In this document: positions 1 to 5,395 of the stretch, piece after piece
Position numbering within the stretch: position 1 is the stretch's first letter
Layout: every line of letters starts with the position of its first letter
Assembly (NCBI GenBank): GCA_012517485.1
Contig: JAAYUT010000016.1
Span: 1 to 6,906 of the forward strand
Source of the DNA: Candidatus Atribacter fermentans
GTDB lineage: Bacteria; Atribacterota; Atribacteria; Atribacterales; Atribacteraceae
Reading direction: 5' to 3'
Length of the DNA: 6,906 bases
Notes under the pieces: generated by a model
Database searches by the model: none
Told to the model about the DNA's origin: nothing
Seen by the model: only the letters and a program-made list of their open reading frames with translations
Program-made: the position numbers and the translations under genes

Positions 1-1
1 A

Positions 2-718
2 CCCCATCATACGATTTCCGATATAGCTTTAATAGGTGGTGGTCAGTGGCCGCGACCCGGAGAAATTAGTCTTTCTCATCACGGGGTCCTCTTTCTCGAT
101 GAAGTTCTTGAGTTTAAAAGAAATGTGTTGGAAGCTCTTCGGGAACCCCTCGAGGAAGGAAAGATAACGATATCACGCGCGAGTATGACCACCACCTATC
201 CAGCAAAATTCACACTTGTGGCGAGTTGTAATCCCTGTCCCTGTGGTTTTTTGGGTGACACCAAGAAGGCTTGCACCTGTTCCACCTCCCAAATCATCCG
301 CTATCGGAGTCGATTATCCGGTCCTTTTTTAGATCGGATGGACCTCCAAGTTGAAATTCCCCGACTAGATTTTTCCGACCTGTCCTCCAATACCGTTGAA
401 GAAAACTCGGAAACGGTGAGAAAACGAGTGGAGCAAACCCGGCTTCTCCAGCAGGAAAGGTATCAAAAAGAAGGGATCCATCTCAACGGAGAGATGAAAG
501 TTCGGCATATGAAAAAGTATTGTATCTGCAGCCGAGAAGCTCACGATCTTCTTGAAAAGTCCATTGAAACCCTGGCATTGAGTGCTCGAGCCTATCATCG
601 GATTTTAAAAGTGGCTCGCACCATCGCTGACCTTGATCACTCAGAAAAAATCGATGTTGAGCACGTTGCTGAAGCCATTCAGTATCGGACTCTCGACCGT
701 AAATACCTGGAGTTTTAA
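2..718 (+). CDS. yifB: YifB/ComM-type Mg-chelatase-like AAA+ ATPase, C-terminal half (5' end outside window)
   Basis: The frame is open from base 2 to the TAA at 716-718, giving 238 residues of a family usually about 500 long, so the N-terminal Lon-like domain and Walker A lie upstream of the window. What is visible is typical: PHHTISDIALIGGG at the start, PRPGEISLSHHG, Walker B GVLFLDE (residues 28-34), sensor region TLVASCNPCPCG (71-82) with a Cys cluster continuing in CTC (91-93), the arginine-finger-like GPFLDRMDL (107-115), and the helical Mg-chelatase C-terminal domain (about 140-238). In the ComM subfamily this is a hexameric helicase that promotes branch migration during integration of transforming DNA; by family it acts in the cytoplasm. 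The dprA start follows after 3 bp, so the two are surely co-transcribed. An ATG at base 125 is internal, not the start. A degraded copy of residues about 65-112 lies at 5105-5250. Confidence 0.95.
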   Translation, partial: PHHTISDIALIGGGQWPRPGEISLSHHGVLFLDEVLEFKRNVLEALREPLEEGKITISRASMTTTYPAKFTLVASCNPCPCGFLGDTKKACTCSTSQIIRYRSRLSGPFLDRMDLQVEIPRLDFSDLSSNTVEENSETVRKRVEQTRLLQQERYQKEGIHLNGEMKVRHMKKYCICSREAHDLLEKSIETLALSARAYHRILKVARTIADLDHSEKIDVEHVAEAIQYRTLDRKYLEF

Positions 719-721
719 AAG

Positions 722-1810
722 ATGAACGATCTTCCTTACTGGGTAGCCTTTAATCATTTACCAGGTATTGGACCGGTCCGTTTTCAGAAGATAATTGAAA
801 CCTTTGGAACAGCCCATGATGCCTGGAACGCATCACCAAAAGACCTCTCTCGGTGTCTTGGAGAAAAAATCACCGAAGAAATTCTTCCGGTTAAATTGTC
901 ACTCCAACCAGAAAAGATGTACCAAAAAATCAAACAGCAGGGAATCCACATCATCCCCATTACCGATGAAGGCTATCCCTCACTCTTAAAAGATATACCC
1001 TATCCACCCTATCTTCTCTATCAAAGAGGAGATTTTGATTTTCGTTCCTATAAAAAATGGATTGCTCTGGTTGGAACCAGACATGCCACCCCTTACGGGA
1101 AAAAAGCCGCCCGTTATTTAGCCCGTTCTCTGGCTGAAGAGGGTTGGGTCATCGTGAGCGGTTTAGCCATAGGAATTGATGGCGAAGCCCACTGGGGTGC
1201 TCTGGATGGAGGAGGAAAAACTGTTGCCGTTTTAGGGACCGGAGTCGACATTGTCTATCCTGGGTCAAACCGAGGATTAGCTGAACGAATCCTTCACCAA
1301 AAAGGGGCTTTAATCAGTGAATTTGTCCCCGGTTGTGGACCGCAAAAAGAAAGCTTCCCGGTTCGAAACCGTCTCATCAGTGGTCTCTCCCTCGCAGTCG
1401 TTGTCGTAGAAGCTCCCGCTAAAAGTGGAGCATTGATTACCGTTAACTTTGCCCTGGAACAGGGGAGAGAAGTGATGGCCGTCCCTGGGTCAATTTTTTC
1501 CTCCCAAAGCGAAGGGACCCATCACCTCATCAACCAAGGAGCCCGATTAGTCCATAGTGTTGCTGATATTGTTGAGGAATTGGGATTTCTGGCATCACCC
1601 AAATCGAAAATGAAGAGTAAGCCAACACTTCCTGATTTAGATGAAGATGAAAAAGAGCTCCTCAATCTCCTTGACATTTCTGGGAGTTATCTCGATGAAC
1701 TCCTCACCAAAACTGGCTGGGATTCCGGTCGTTTTTACAAAGTCCTCTTATCCCTTGAAATGAAAAAAGTCATTCAAACCTTTGCCGGTGGAAAGATAAG
1801 TTTAGTTTGA
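722..1810 (+). CDS. dprA: DNA-processing protein DprA (Smf)
   Basis: A complete 362-residue protein of normal family length. An N-terminal helix-hairpin-helix-like stretch contains LPGIGPVRFQKIIETFG (about 13-29). The Rossmann-like DNA-binding core (about 110-285) shows VGTRHATPYG, SGLAIGID, AVLGTGVDIVYP, FPVRNRLISGLS, EAPAKSGALIT, AVPGS and HHLINQGARLV, all hallmark DprA segments. A C-terminal winged-helix domain (about 303-362) ends the protein. DprA binds incoming single-stranded DNA, protects it and loads RecA during transformation; many non-competent bacteria keep it with an unclear role. The ATG lies 3 bp after the yifB stop, with GGAG at 709-712 inside the end of yifB as a likely ribosome binding site, consistent with translational coupling. 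The last 135 bp are repeated at 5261-5395 with three silent differences. GC content is visibly higher than in the DNA that follows. The identification is secure. Confidence 0.97.
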   Translation: MNDLPYWVAFNHLPGIGPVRFQKIIETFGTAHDAWNASPKDLSRCLGEKITEEILPVKLSLQPEKMYQKIKQQGIHIIPITDEGYPSLLKDIPYPPYLLYQRGDFDFRSYKKWIALVGTRHATPYGKKAARYLARSLAEEGWVIVSGLAIGIDGEAHWGALDGGGKTVAVLGTGVDIVYPGSNRGLAERILHQKGALISEFVPGCGPQKESFPVRNRLISGLSLAVVVVEAPAKSGALITVNFALEQGREVMAVPGSIFSSQSEGTHHLINQGARLVHSVADIVEELGFLASPKSKMKSKPTLPDLDEDEKELLNLLDISGSYLDELLTKTGWDSGRFYKVLLSLEMKKVIQTFAGGKISLV

Positions 1811-2049
1811 TTGAAATTTATGAAAGGCCAATATAAAATACCTGATTTAACGAAATATCATTTTAAATTAAAGTTTATAACTCATTTTATAGGAAACGGA
1901 TGTGTTAAAAAAGTTCGCAATTTCCTTTTAACGAACACCAAAGACTCTTTTTAAATGAAAAGATTGCTTTAACTGGACGAAAAGTTCTCTCTCTTTGAAC
2001 AATAACTCGTTCTATTCACCTCTTTTTTTCAGTAATATGAAAGATAAGA

Positions 2050-2178
2050 ATGAAAGACTTGGTGTATTATTTTCATGAGCTATCGGATATTCTTCCTCGA
2101 GGAATTTTTTTGTTTCGTAAAACCTTCACTTTGGATTCTCCGTTGGCTTTTTTCAAGGTGCGAAATCGTGAACTTTAG
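2050..2178 (+). CDS. possible small ORF, 42 residues, function unknown
   Basis: An ATG at 2050 opens a 42-residue frame ending at the TAG at 2176-2178. It reads MKDLVYYFHELSDILPRG, then IFLFRKTFTLDSPLAFFKVRNREL. The composition looks more protein-like than the AT-rich DNA around it, with mixed charged and aromatic residues and no low-complexity runs. There is no good Shine-Dalgarno sequence, only AAGATAAGA just upstream, and I do not recognise the sequence. It may be a remnant of a longer gene or a chance frame in a spacer. Conservation of the frame in relatives would be needed to accept it. Confidence 0.15.
   Translation: MKDLVYYFHELSDILPRGIFLFRKTFTLDSPLAFFKVRNREL
2093..2111 (+). terminator. 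weak palindrome plus T-run, possible terminator
   Basis: The perfect palindrome TTCCTCGAGGAA at 2093-2104 is followed by TTTTTTT at 2105-2111. As a hairpin it offers about four base pairs around a TCGA loop, which is short for an intrinsic terminator. It also lies inside the small open frame at 2050-2178. Low confidence. Confidence 0.2.
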
Positions 2179-2248
2179 TATACGTTATCGTCTACCAAAA
2201 TTTGTAAGCTTTTTATGAATTTGAACTTTCATTAAGAAATTGAAAAGA

Positions 2249-3406
2249 TTATTTTTCTATAAATTGTTTTAAAAATTCTCTGACATTTTCAGTTTCAAAG
2301 GGGTATTTGTTTTTCAAATCTTTAAAAGGAATTGAAAGATCCTCTTCGCTGATCCGAAATTCATTCAAAAAGATTTCTTTAGGGATTCCTGATGCAGCGG
2401 ACACTTCCATGAAAGTCATTCGACCGGTGATCAAATTGGGGTCAAAATCTCCTTTTATTTTGACTTGTTCAGTGAGAGATTGAACTGTCCACTGGAAATT
2501 ACCTGTTAAGGAAGTAATGCTAATAACTATGAAAAAAAGAAGGACTGTTATACCAAGTACAGCTAATGGAGAAAAGAAACGTGTTTTTTTACGGTTGGTA
2601 ATTAACAAAGTATCCGGTACCGGACATATTGTGACACATTCATTGCAGTTAATACACTCTGGCGAGTGAACAATTTTTTCTTTTGAAACTTCGATATTTA
2701 CCGGACAAATCCTGTCACAAGCACGGCATTTGATGCAGGTGCTTTCATTTCTTTCAATCCGAAAGAAACTCAGTTTGTTAATAAGAGCTAAAAAAGCACC
2801 CATAGGACAAAGATATTTACAAAAAAAGCGGTCATAAAGCAATGATCCAACCAAACTGAATAAAAGAATTAAAAAACCTATGTTAAATTCGGAGAAAAGA
2901 TCCGATGAAGAAAGATGATGATAAGTAACCCAAGGATCATAAGGGCGTTGAACCAGAGTACCGGTATATGCAGAAAAAAAGACGATGAGTCCCAAACCAA
3001 GATATTTCCAATAACGGAGAAATCGATCTATTTGTTTTGGTATTAATATTTTTTTACGAAAAATCTTCTTCCCTATACGACCAAAAAGTTCTTGAAGAGT
3101 ACCGAAAGGACAGATAAGGCCACAAAACACCCGGCGAAAGAAAATTGCAACCAGAAGAGTCGAAATAAGCAAGAGAAAACTGCTGGTGGCAATTTTATTT
3201 AACATGGTTTTGGTAGCAATGAGTGTATAAGCTGATTCAAGAGCACCAAAAGGACACAAAGCATCAACACCCACTGGAGGTCGGGTAAGAAGAACTTGGT
3301 GAAGAATACCGAGAAGAGTTGAAATGCCAAGAATGACAATTAAAACCAAGAAGCGGATGAAACGGGATTTTGCTTGGAGTTTCCTATTTTCTTTTTGATT
3401 CAGCAT
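2249..3406 (-). CDS. polytopic membrane 4Fe-4S protein (NapH/NosR-like family) with C-terminal extension
   Basis: A 385-residue minus-strand protein with about five membrane segments (about 18-40, 73-91, 134-150, 174-191, 279-300). Three cysteine-proline motifs sit near membrane ends: CPFGALE at 51, CGLICPFG at 95-102 and CKYLCPMG at 196-203. A soluble loop then carries two ferredoxin motifs, CIKCRACDRICP (Cys 224, 227, 230, 234) and CINCNECVTICP (Cys 251, 254, 257, 261), each CX2CX2CX3CP and sufficient for one [4Fe-4S] cluster. In NapH, NosR, RdhC/PceC and YccM relatives this architecture passes electrons between the quinone pool or cytoplasm and an outside or flavin partner. The tail (about 310-385) is extra, with FMEVSAASGIPKEIFLNEF and a helical end. 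No redox partner lies nearby, so the pathway is open. The gene stands alone, and its Shine-Dalgarno sequence upstream of the ATG is weak. It is more AT-rich than dprA. Family confident, exact role unknown. Confidence 0.85.
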   Translation of the reverse strand: MLNQKENRKLQAKSRFIRFLVLIVILGISTLLGILHQVLLTRPPVGVDALCPFGALESAYTLIATKTMLNKIATSSFLLLISTLLVAIFFRRVFCGLICPFGTLQELFGRIGKKIFRKKILIPKQIDRFLRYWKYLGLGLIVFFSAYTGTLVQRPYDPWVTYHHLSSSDLFSEFNIGFLILLFSLVGSLLYDRFFCKYLCPMGAFLALINKLSFFRIERNESTCIKCRACDRICPVNIEVSKEKIVHSPECINCNECVTICPVPDTLLITNRKKTRFFSPLAVLGITVLLFFIVISITSLTGNFQWTVQSLTEQVKIKGDFDPNLITGRMTFMEVSAASGIPKEIFLNEFRISEEDLSIPFKDLKNKYPFETENVREFLKQFIEK

Positions 3407-4120
3407 TAGTAGGAATCAATCCTTTCCTATTAGATTTTATAAATTGTTAAATCTTATTCTTTATATAATTCATTTCGAGGCTATTTTATTCAATTTGGGA
3501 TAGAAATATTTCTTATAAAATTCCAAAAATGGAGAGTAACCTTTAAAAATTATAAATCAATAGTTTTGGCCAACCTAATACTATTTGGATGGTAAAAAAA
3601 GAAAATAGGATAAGGGAACTTAGTTGAAAAATATCATATTTCTCTCTTAGGGATGAATTCTTTTAGTCAAATAAGGTTCTTAAGATATTCATTCATTGAA
3701 AAAGAACACTCTGCGGATTAAGCTGTGAGTACGAGAGTGTGAAAGAAAGAAAGCTGGGAAAGATTAGAATGATCAAATATGATGGAGTCAACAGTGAAAA
3801 AGATATCAAGACTGATAATTGTTAAGAAAGCTGATTATTCAATAGCAGAAAAGTCTTTATTCTAAAAAAGAAAATTGAAAAATTGAGAAAAAATAATAGG
3901 ATTTCAAAGCAGGATATATAAGTCTGATGTAGCCTAAGTAAAATCTTGGTATATTGAATAAAAAGTAAGAACAGGAAAATGATTCATGAAGCATTAAGAT
4001 TCCGATTAAAGTTAAGATTTATAATGTCTTGAGTTCTAAATATTGTTAGTGTAAATTTATCGTCGGGTTTTTAAAAACAAAGAAATACCTCACCATCCAG
4101 AGTATGATATAAATATTTTT
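3407..4120. other. long AT-rich region without a recognisable gene
   Basis: About 700 bp between the divergent FeS gene and the riboswitch unit. Both strands are interrupted by stops; the longest plus-strand frames are under 35 codons, for example a 28-codon frame starting near 3779. A 7-bp stem ACACTCT/AGAGTGT with a 21-base loop lies at 3706-3740, and a palindrome GTTTTTAAAAAC at 4067-4078. The promoter of the FeS gene should lie within about 3410-3500, where the minus strand reads several TATATAA/TTATAAAAT-like boxes, but I cannot choose a -35/-10 pair. I see no homology to neighbouring genes. It could be a graveyard of lost genes. Confidence 0.5.
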
Positions 4121-4124
4121 TAGA

Positions 4125-4153
4125 TTGACGTTCAATATTTAAAATGATAACAT
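4125..4153 (+). promoter_or_regulatory. sigma-70-type promoter candidate for the riboswitch transcript
   Basis: TTGACG at 4125-4130 matches the -35 consensus at five of six positions. After a 17-base spacer, TAACAT at 4148-4153 matches the -10 consensus at four of six. Transcription would begin near 4160, about 30 bases before the aptamer. The surrounding AT richness gives other possible -10 boxes (TATAAA near 4160), so the exact start is uncertain. Confidence 0.5.
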
Positions 4154-4190
4154 TTATTTATAAAAATTTTAATTTTATAAAATAAAGAAG

Positions 4191-4278
4191 AGCTGATAAA
4201 GGCAAATCATCCGAAAGGATGAGACGCAAAGTTATGAGCCTAAGGCACCCAAGTGCTATGGTTGTCAAACTGCCGGCT
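4191..4278 (+). ncRNA. class I cyclic-di-GMP riboswitch (GEMM-I) aptamer
   Basis: The conserved GEMM-I elements appear in order. GGCAAA is at 4201-4206. A perfect 6-bp stem TCATCC/GGATGA (4207-4222) is capped by a GAAA tetraloop (4213-4216). The signature GACGCAAAG follows at 4223-4231. A second hairpin (GCAC/GTGC, 4245-4256) is flanked by CCTAAG (4239-4244) and TATGG (4257-4261), which together form an exact 11-nt receptor for the GAAA loop, and the 3' CTGCCGG closes it. By comparison with the Vc2 aptamer, the ligand-contacting A47 falls at 4228 and G20 at 4201. G rather than A at that position favours c-di-GMP over 3',3'-cGAMP. A candidate closing helix pairs AGCT (4191-4194) with GGCT (4275-4278). 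The final sub-stem (GTT GTCA AAC) is shorter than in Vc2. It sits in the 5' leader of the secreted-peptide gene at 4379. Confidence 0.9.
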
Positions 4279-4285
4279 TTTTTTT
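4237..4285 (+). terminator. intrinsic terminator overlapping the riboswitch (expression platform)
   Basis: AGCC (4237-4240) plus GGCA (4244-4247), separated by a TAA bulge, pair perfectly with TGCCGGCT (4271-4278). This eight-pair GC-rich stem is followed by eight T (4278-4285). The left arm uses the tetraloop-receptor strand CCTAAG and the right arm uses the aptamer's 3' closing strand, so terminator and folded aptamer cannot coexist. The inference is that ligand binding prevents termination, making an ON switch. The 23-base loop is long, although a GTT/AAC mini-stem (4261-4270) could shorten it. Confidence 0.65.
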
Positions 4286-4311
4286 ATTTGTTTGGAAAAA
4301 TAGCAATAAAG

Positions 4312-4323
4312 AAGATGCGACCC
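4312..4323 (+). repeat. left arm of a 12-bp inverted repeat flanking the peptide gene
   Basis: AAGATGCGACCC is the exact reverse complement of 4657-4668. It lies in the mRNA leader between the terminator and the ribosome binding site, and its GC content stands out from the AT-rich surroundings. It could let the leader and the 3' untranslated region pair, or mark the ends of a small cassette. Confidence 0.6.
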
Positions 4324-4366
4324 CAAGAACTTTTCTAAGGTATTCGAAATAAAAAATCTATAATTC

Positions 4367-4373
4367 AAGGAGG
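4367..4373 (+). promoter_or_regulatory. strong ribosome binding site of the secreted-peptide gene
   Basis: AAGGAGG, a full-strength Shine-Dalgarno sequence, ends 5 bases before the ATG at 4379. It is the best such site in the window. It fixes the start and implies high translation once the riboswitch permits read-through. Confidence 0.85.
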
Positions 4374-4378
4374 AAGAG

Positions 4379-4597
4379 ATGAGGAAAAATTTAGCACTTG
4401 TTTTAATTGTAATATTTTTGGTATTGAGTTTTGGAAGCATGGTATTTGCTCAACTTGGACCAGCTGGACCAGCTCCCAATTCTGGTGATTGTAATCCTGA
4501 TGGTAGCGGATTTGATGAGCCGTTTGGGACTCTAAAAGGACGTGGTCCAGCCCCCAATTCTGGTGATGGCATACCCGATGGTCCCGGATGGGAATAA
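4379..4597 (+). CDS. small secreted repeat peptide under c-di-GMP riboswitch control
   Basis: A 72-residue protein with a clear Sec signal peptide: basic start MRKN, hydrophobic core about 5-21, and a VFA|Q cleavage site after Ala24. The mature part, about 48 residues, is dominated by two 16-residue repeats, at 30-45 (GPAPNSGDCNPDGSGF) and 56-71 (GPAPNSGDGIPDGPGW), offset by 26 residues. The repeats share GPAPNSGD, PDG, a Gly and a terminal aromatic residue; one Cys (38) occurs, in the first repeat only. NSGDGIPDG resembles the Asp/Gly-rich Ca-binding loops of thrombospondin type 3-like repeats, but the acidic ligands are sparser. I do not recognise the family and assign no function. The strong ribosome binding site, promoter and upstream riboswitch show it is a real gene. 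By analogy with other GEMM-controlled genes, a role at the cell surface is plausible. It appears monocistronic. Confidence 0.8.
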   Translation: MRKNLALVLIVIFLVLSFGSMVFAQLGPAGPAPNSGDCNPDGSGFDEPFGTLKGRGPAPNSGDGIPDGPGWE

Positions 4598-4656
4598 AAC
4601 ATAGTTATTAGGGAATATATTTGGAAACAATAGAATTAAATTGGATCAGGAAATTT

Positions 4657-4668
4657 GGGTCGCATCTT
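4657..4668 (+). repeat. right arm of the 12-bp inverted repeat flanking the peptide gene
   Basis: GGGTCGCATCTT is the exact reverse complement of 4312-4323. It lies 60 bases after the peptide stop codon and just before the long hairpin at 4680. Confidence 0.6.
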
Positions 4669-4679
4669 TCCCCTCCAAA

Positions 4680-4729
4680 ATGTAAACTCCTAAATTTAAC
4701 AAAAAGAAGTTTAGACTTTAAGTTTACAT
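4680..4729 (+). terminator. long AT-rich stem-loop downstream of the peptide gene, possible terminator
   Basis: The outer arms ATGTAAACT (4680-4688) and AGTTTACAT (4721-4729) pair perfectly. The inner arms CTAAATTT (4690-4697) and AAGTTTAG (4707-4714) pair with one G-U, around a nine-base A-rich loop. No proper T-run follows (CTTTAG), so it is not a standard intrinsic terminator; it may instead protect the 3' end of the mRNA. As the first strong hairpin after the peptide stop it is the natural candidate for transcript-end processing. Confidence 0.4.
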
Positions 4730-5019
4730 CTTTAGAAACATAAAATTCATTTTATATTTAAAGATGCCATTTAAAGGCTTTATAGGGCTAAATATAACGT
4801 ATTATGAGTTGGAGTAGAAGTAGAGTTAATACAAATATACGGATATTTTTCCCATTGACAAAAATTGAGAAGGCCTTAAATCAGTTATTATAAAGAGATA
4901 TTTTTGTCTATATGTTTTGAAAATAGTGGTTATTATTTATATAACAATTGGAGGTATCTGCTTTTAAATTCGGGGCATAAGGAAAACATCCCTAATTCAA
5001 AAATTAACTTAAAAATCTC

Positions 5020-5036
5020 AAAAACCAAAGGTTTTT
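5020..5036 (+). terminator. short perfect hairpin ending in T-run
   Basis: AAAAACC (5020-5026), loop AAA, then GGTTTTT (5030-5036) form a seven-pair perfect stem, and the T-run is part of the stem. The shape is that of a weak bidirectional terminator. No intact gene ends just upstream on either strand, so it may belong to lost genes. Confidence 0.3.
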
Positions 5037-5104
5037 ATCATTAAAACATACACCTAAAGGATGTATGAGTAAATCCATACGGTTTCAATTCCCAAACCTA
5101 GCAC

Positions 5105-5395
5105 CAAATGATAAAATAAATTTATTGGTTCGCATTTTTAATCACACAGGTACCCCCTATGGTTTCTTAAGAGATTCCAAAAAAACCGGTTCTTAGTGCA
5201 TCCCCCAAAATTATCCGCTTTCGTAACTGATTTTCCGGTTCTTTTCATTTGGATGAAGATATTTCTGGGAGTTATCTCGATGAACTCCTCACCAAAACTG
5301 GCTGGGATTCCGGTCGTTTTTACAAAGTCCTCTTATCCCTTGAAATGAAAAAAGTCATTCAAACCTTTGCCGGTGGTAAGATAAGTTTGGTTTAA
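5105..5395 (+). pseudogene. chimeric remnant: degraded yifB fragment fused to dprA 3' end
   Basis: Two parts are joined. The left part (about 5105-5250) matches yifB about 200-335: translated in pieces it gives PYGFLRDSKKT against PCGFLGDTKKA of YifB, then after a +1 frameshift IIRFRN-stop-FSGSF against IIRYRSRLSGPF, with in-frame stops at about 5194 and 5228-5230. Nucleotide identity is roughly 70 percent over the best 95 bases and fades further left. The right part (5261-5395) equals dprA 1676-1810 at 132 of 135 bases. Between them TTGGATGAAGAT resembles dprA TTAGATGAAGAT (1637-1648), and 27 bases (nine codons) of dprA are then missing. The yifB-like and dprA parts end in the same frame, open from 5231 to the TAA at 5393-5395. 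No start codon or ribosome binding site supports translation. It is a relic of a second yifB-dprA locus, or of an allele from a relative. Confidence 0.85.
5261..5395 (+). repeat. 135-bp direct repeat of the dprA 3' end (other copy 1676-1810)
   Basis: Aligning this block to 1676-1810 gives only three substitutions: GGA to GGT (Gly), TTA to TTG (Leu) and stop TGA to TAA. None alters the protein. The copies have the same orientation and are 3585 bp apart, so recombination between them would remove 1811-5395 as a circle and leave an intact dprA. Confidence 0.95.

Larger units (their letters stand above)
1811..2248. other. AT-rich intergenic region between dprA and the convergent FeS gene
   Basis: This 438-bp stretch separates two convergent genes and holds no convincing gene. 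Visible items are a weak stem GTTCG/CGAAC near 1914-1938, a 12-bp palindrome TTCCTCGAGGAA at 2093-2104 followed directly by seven T, and one 42-codon open frame at 2050-2178 listed separately. The palindrome plus T-run could act as a weak terminator for transcripts from dprA, but its hairpin would have only about four base pairs. No strong bidirectional terminator is visible for either gene. Confidence 0.5.
4598..5104. other. AT-rich intergenic region with hairpins, no gene
   Basis: About 500 bp with no frame above roughly 20 codons that looks coding. It contains the right arm of the 12-bp inverted repeat (4657-4668), a long AT-rich hairpin (4680-4729), an isolated TTGACA at 4855-4860 without a well-spaced -10, a TTGGAGG at 4948-4954 with no start codon following it, a terminator-like hairpin (5020-5036), and a small stem CATACA/TGTATG at 5045-5065 followed by another CATAC, which allows alternative pairing. 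Confidence 0.5.

Noticed and set aside
365..598. 77-codon minus-strand frame
   Set aside because: It lies entirely within the securely identified yifB and is its antisense shadow; it has no independent domain or ribosome binding site.
795..989. 64-codon plus-strand frame inside dprA
   Set aside because: An out-of-frame shadow of dprA with a low-complexity, Lys/Ser-rich translation.
4191..4278. 3',3'-cGAMP-specific variant of the riboswitch
   Set aside because: The position equivalent to Vc2 G20 is G (4201), not the A typical of cGAMP-sensing members. Dual specificity cannot be excluded from sequence.
4240..4440. 66-codon minus-strand frame over the riboswitch
   Set aside because: It is antisense to the riboswitch, leader and signal peptide of the plus-strand gene. 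The RNA motif and the strong plus-strand ribosome binding site explain this stretch.
4855..4860. TTGACA as a promoter
   Set aside because: The -35 is perfect, but no acceptable -10 lies at 16-18 bases and no gene follows.
1811..5395. complete integrative element between the direct repeats
   Set aside because: No integrase, excisionase or replication gene lies inside, and yifB-like sequence abuts the distal repeat, so I keep integration only as a hypothesis.
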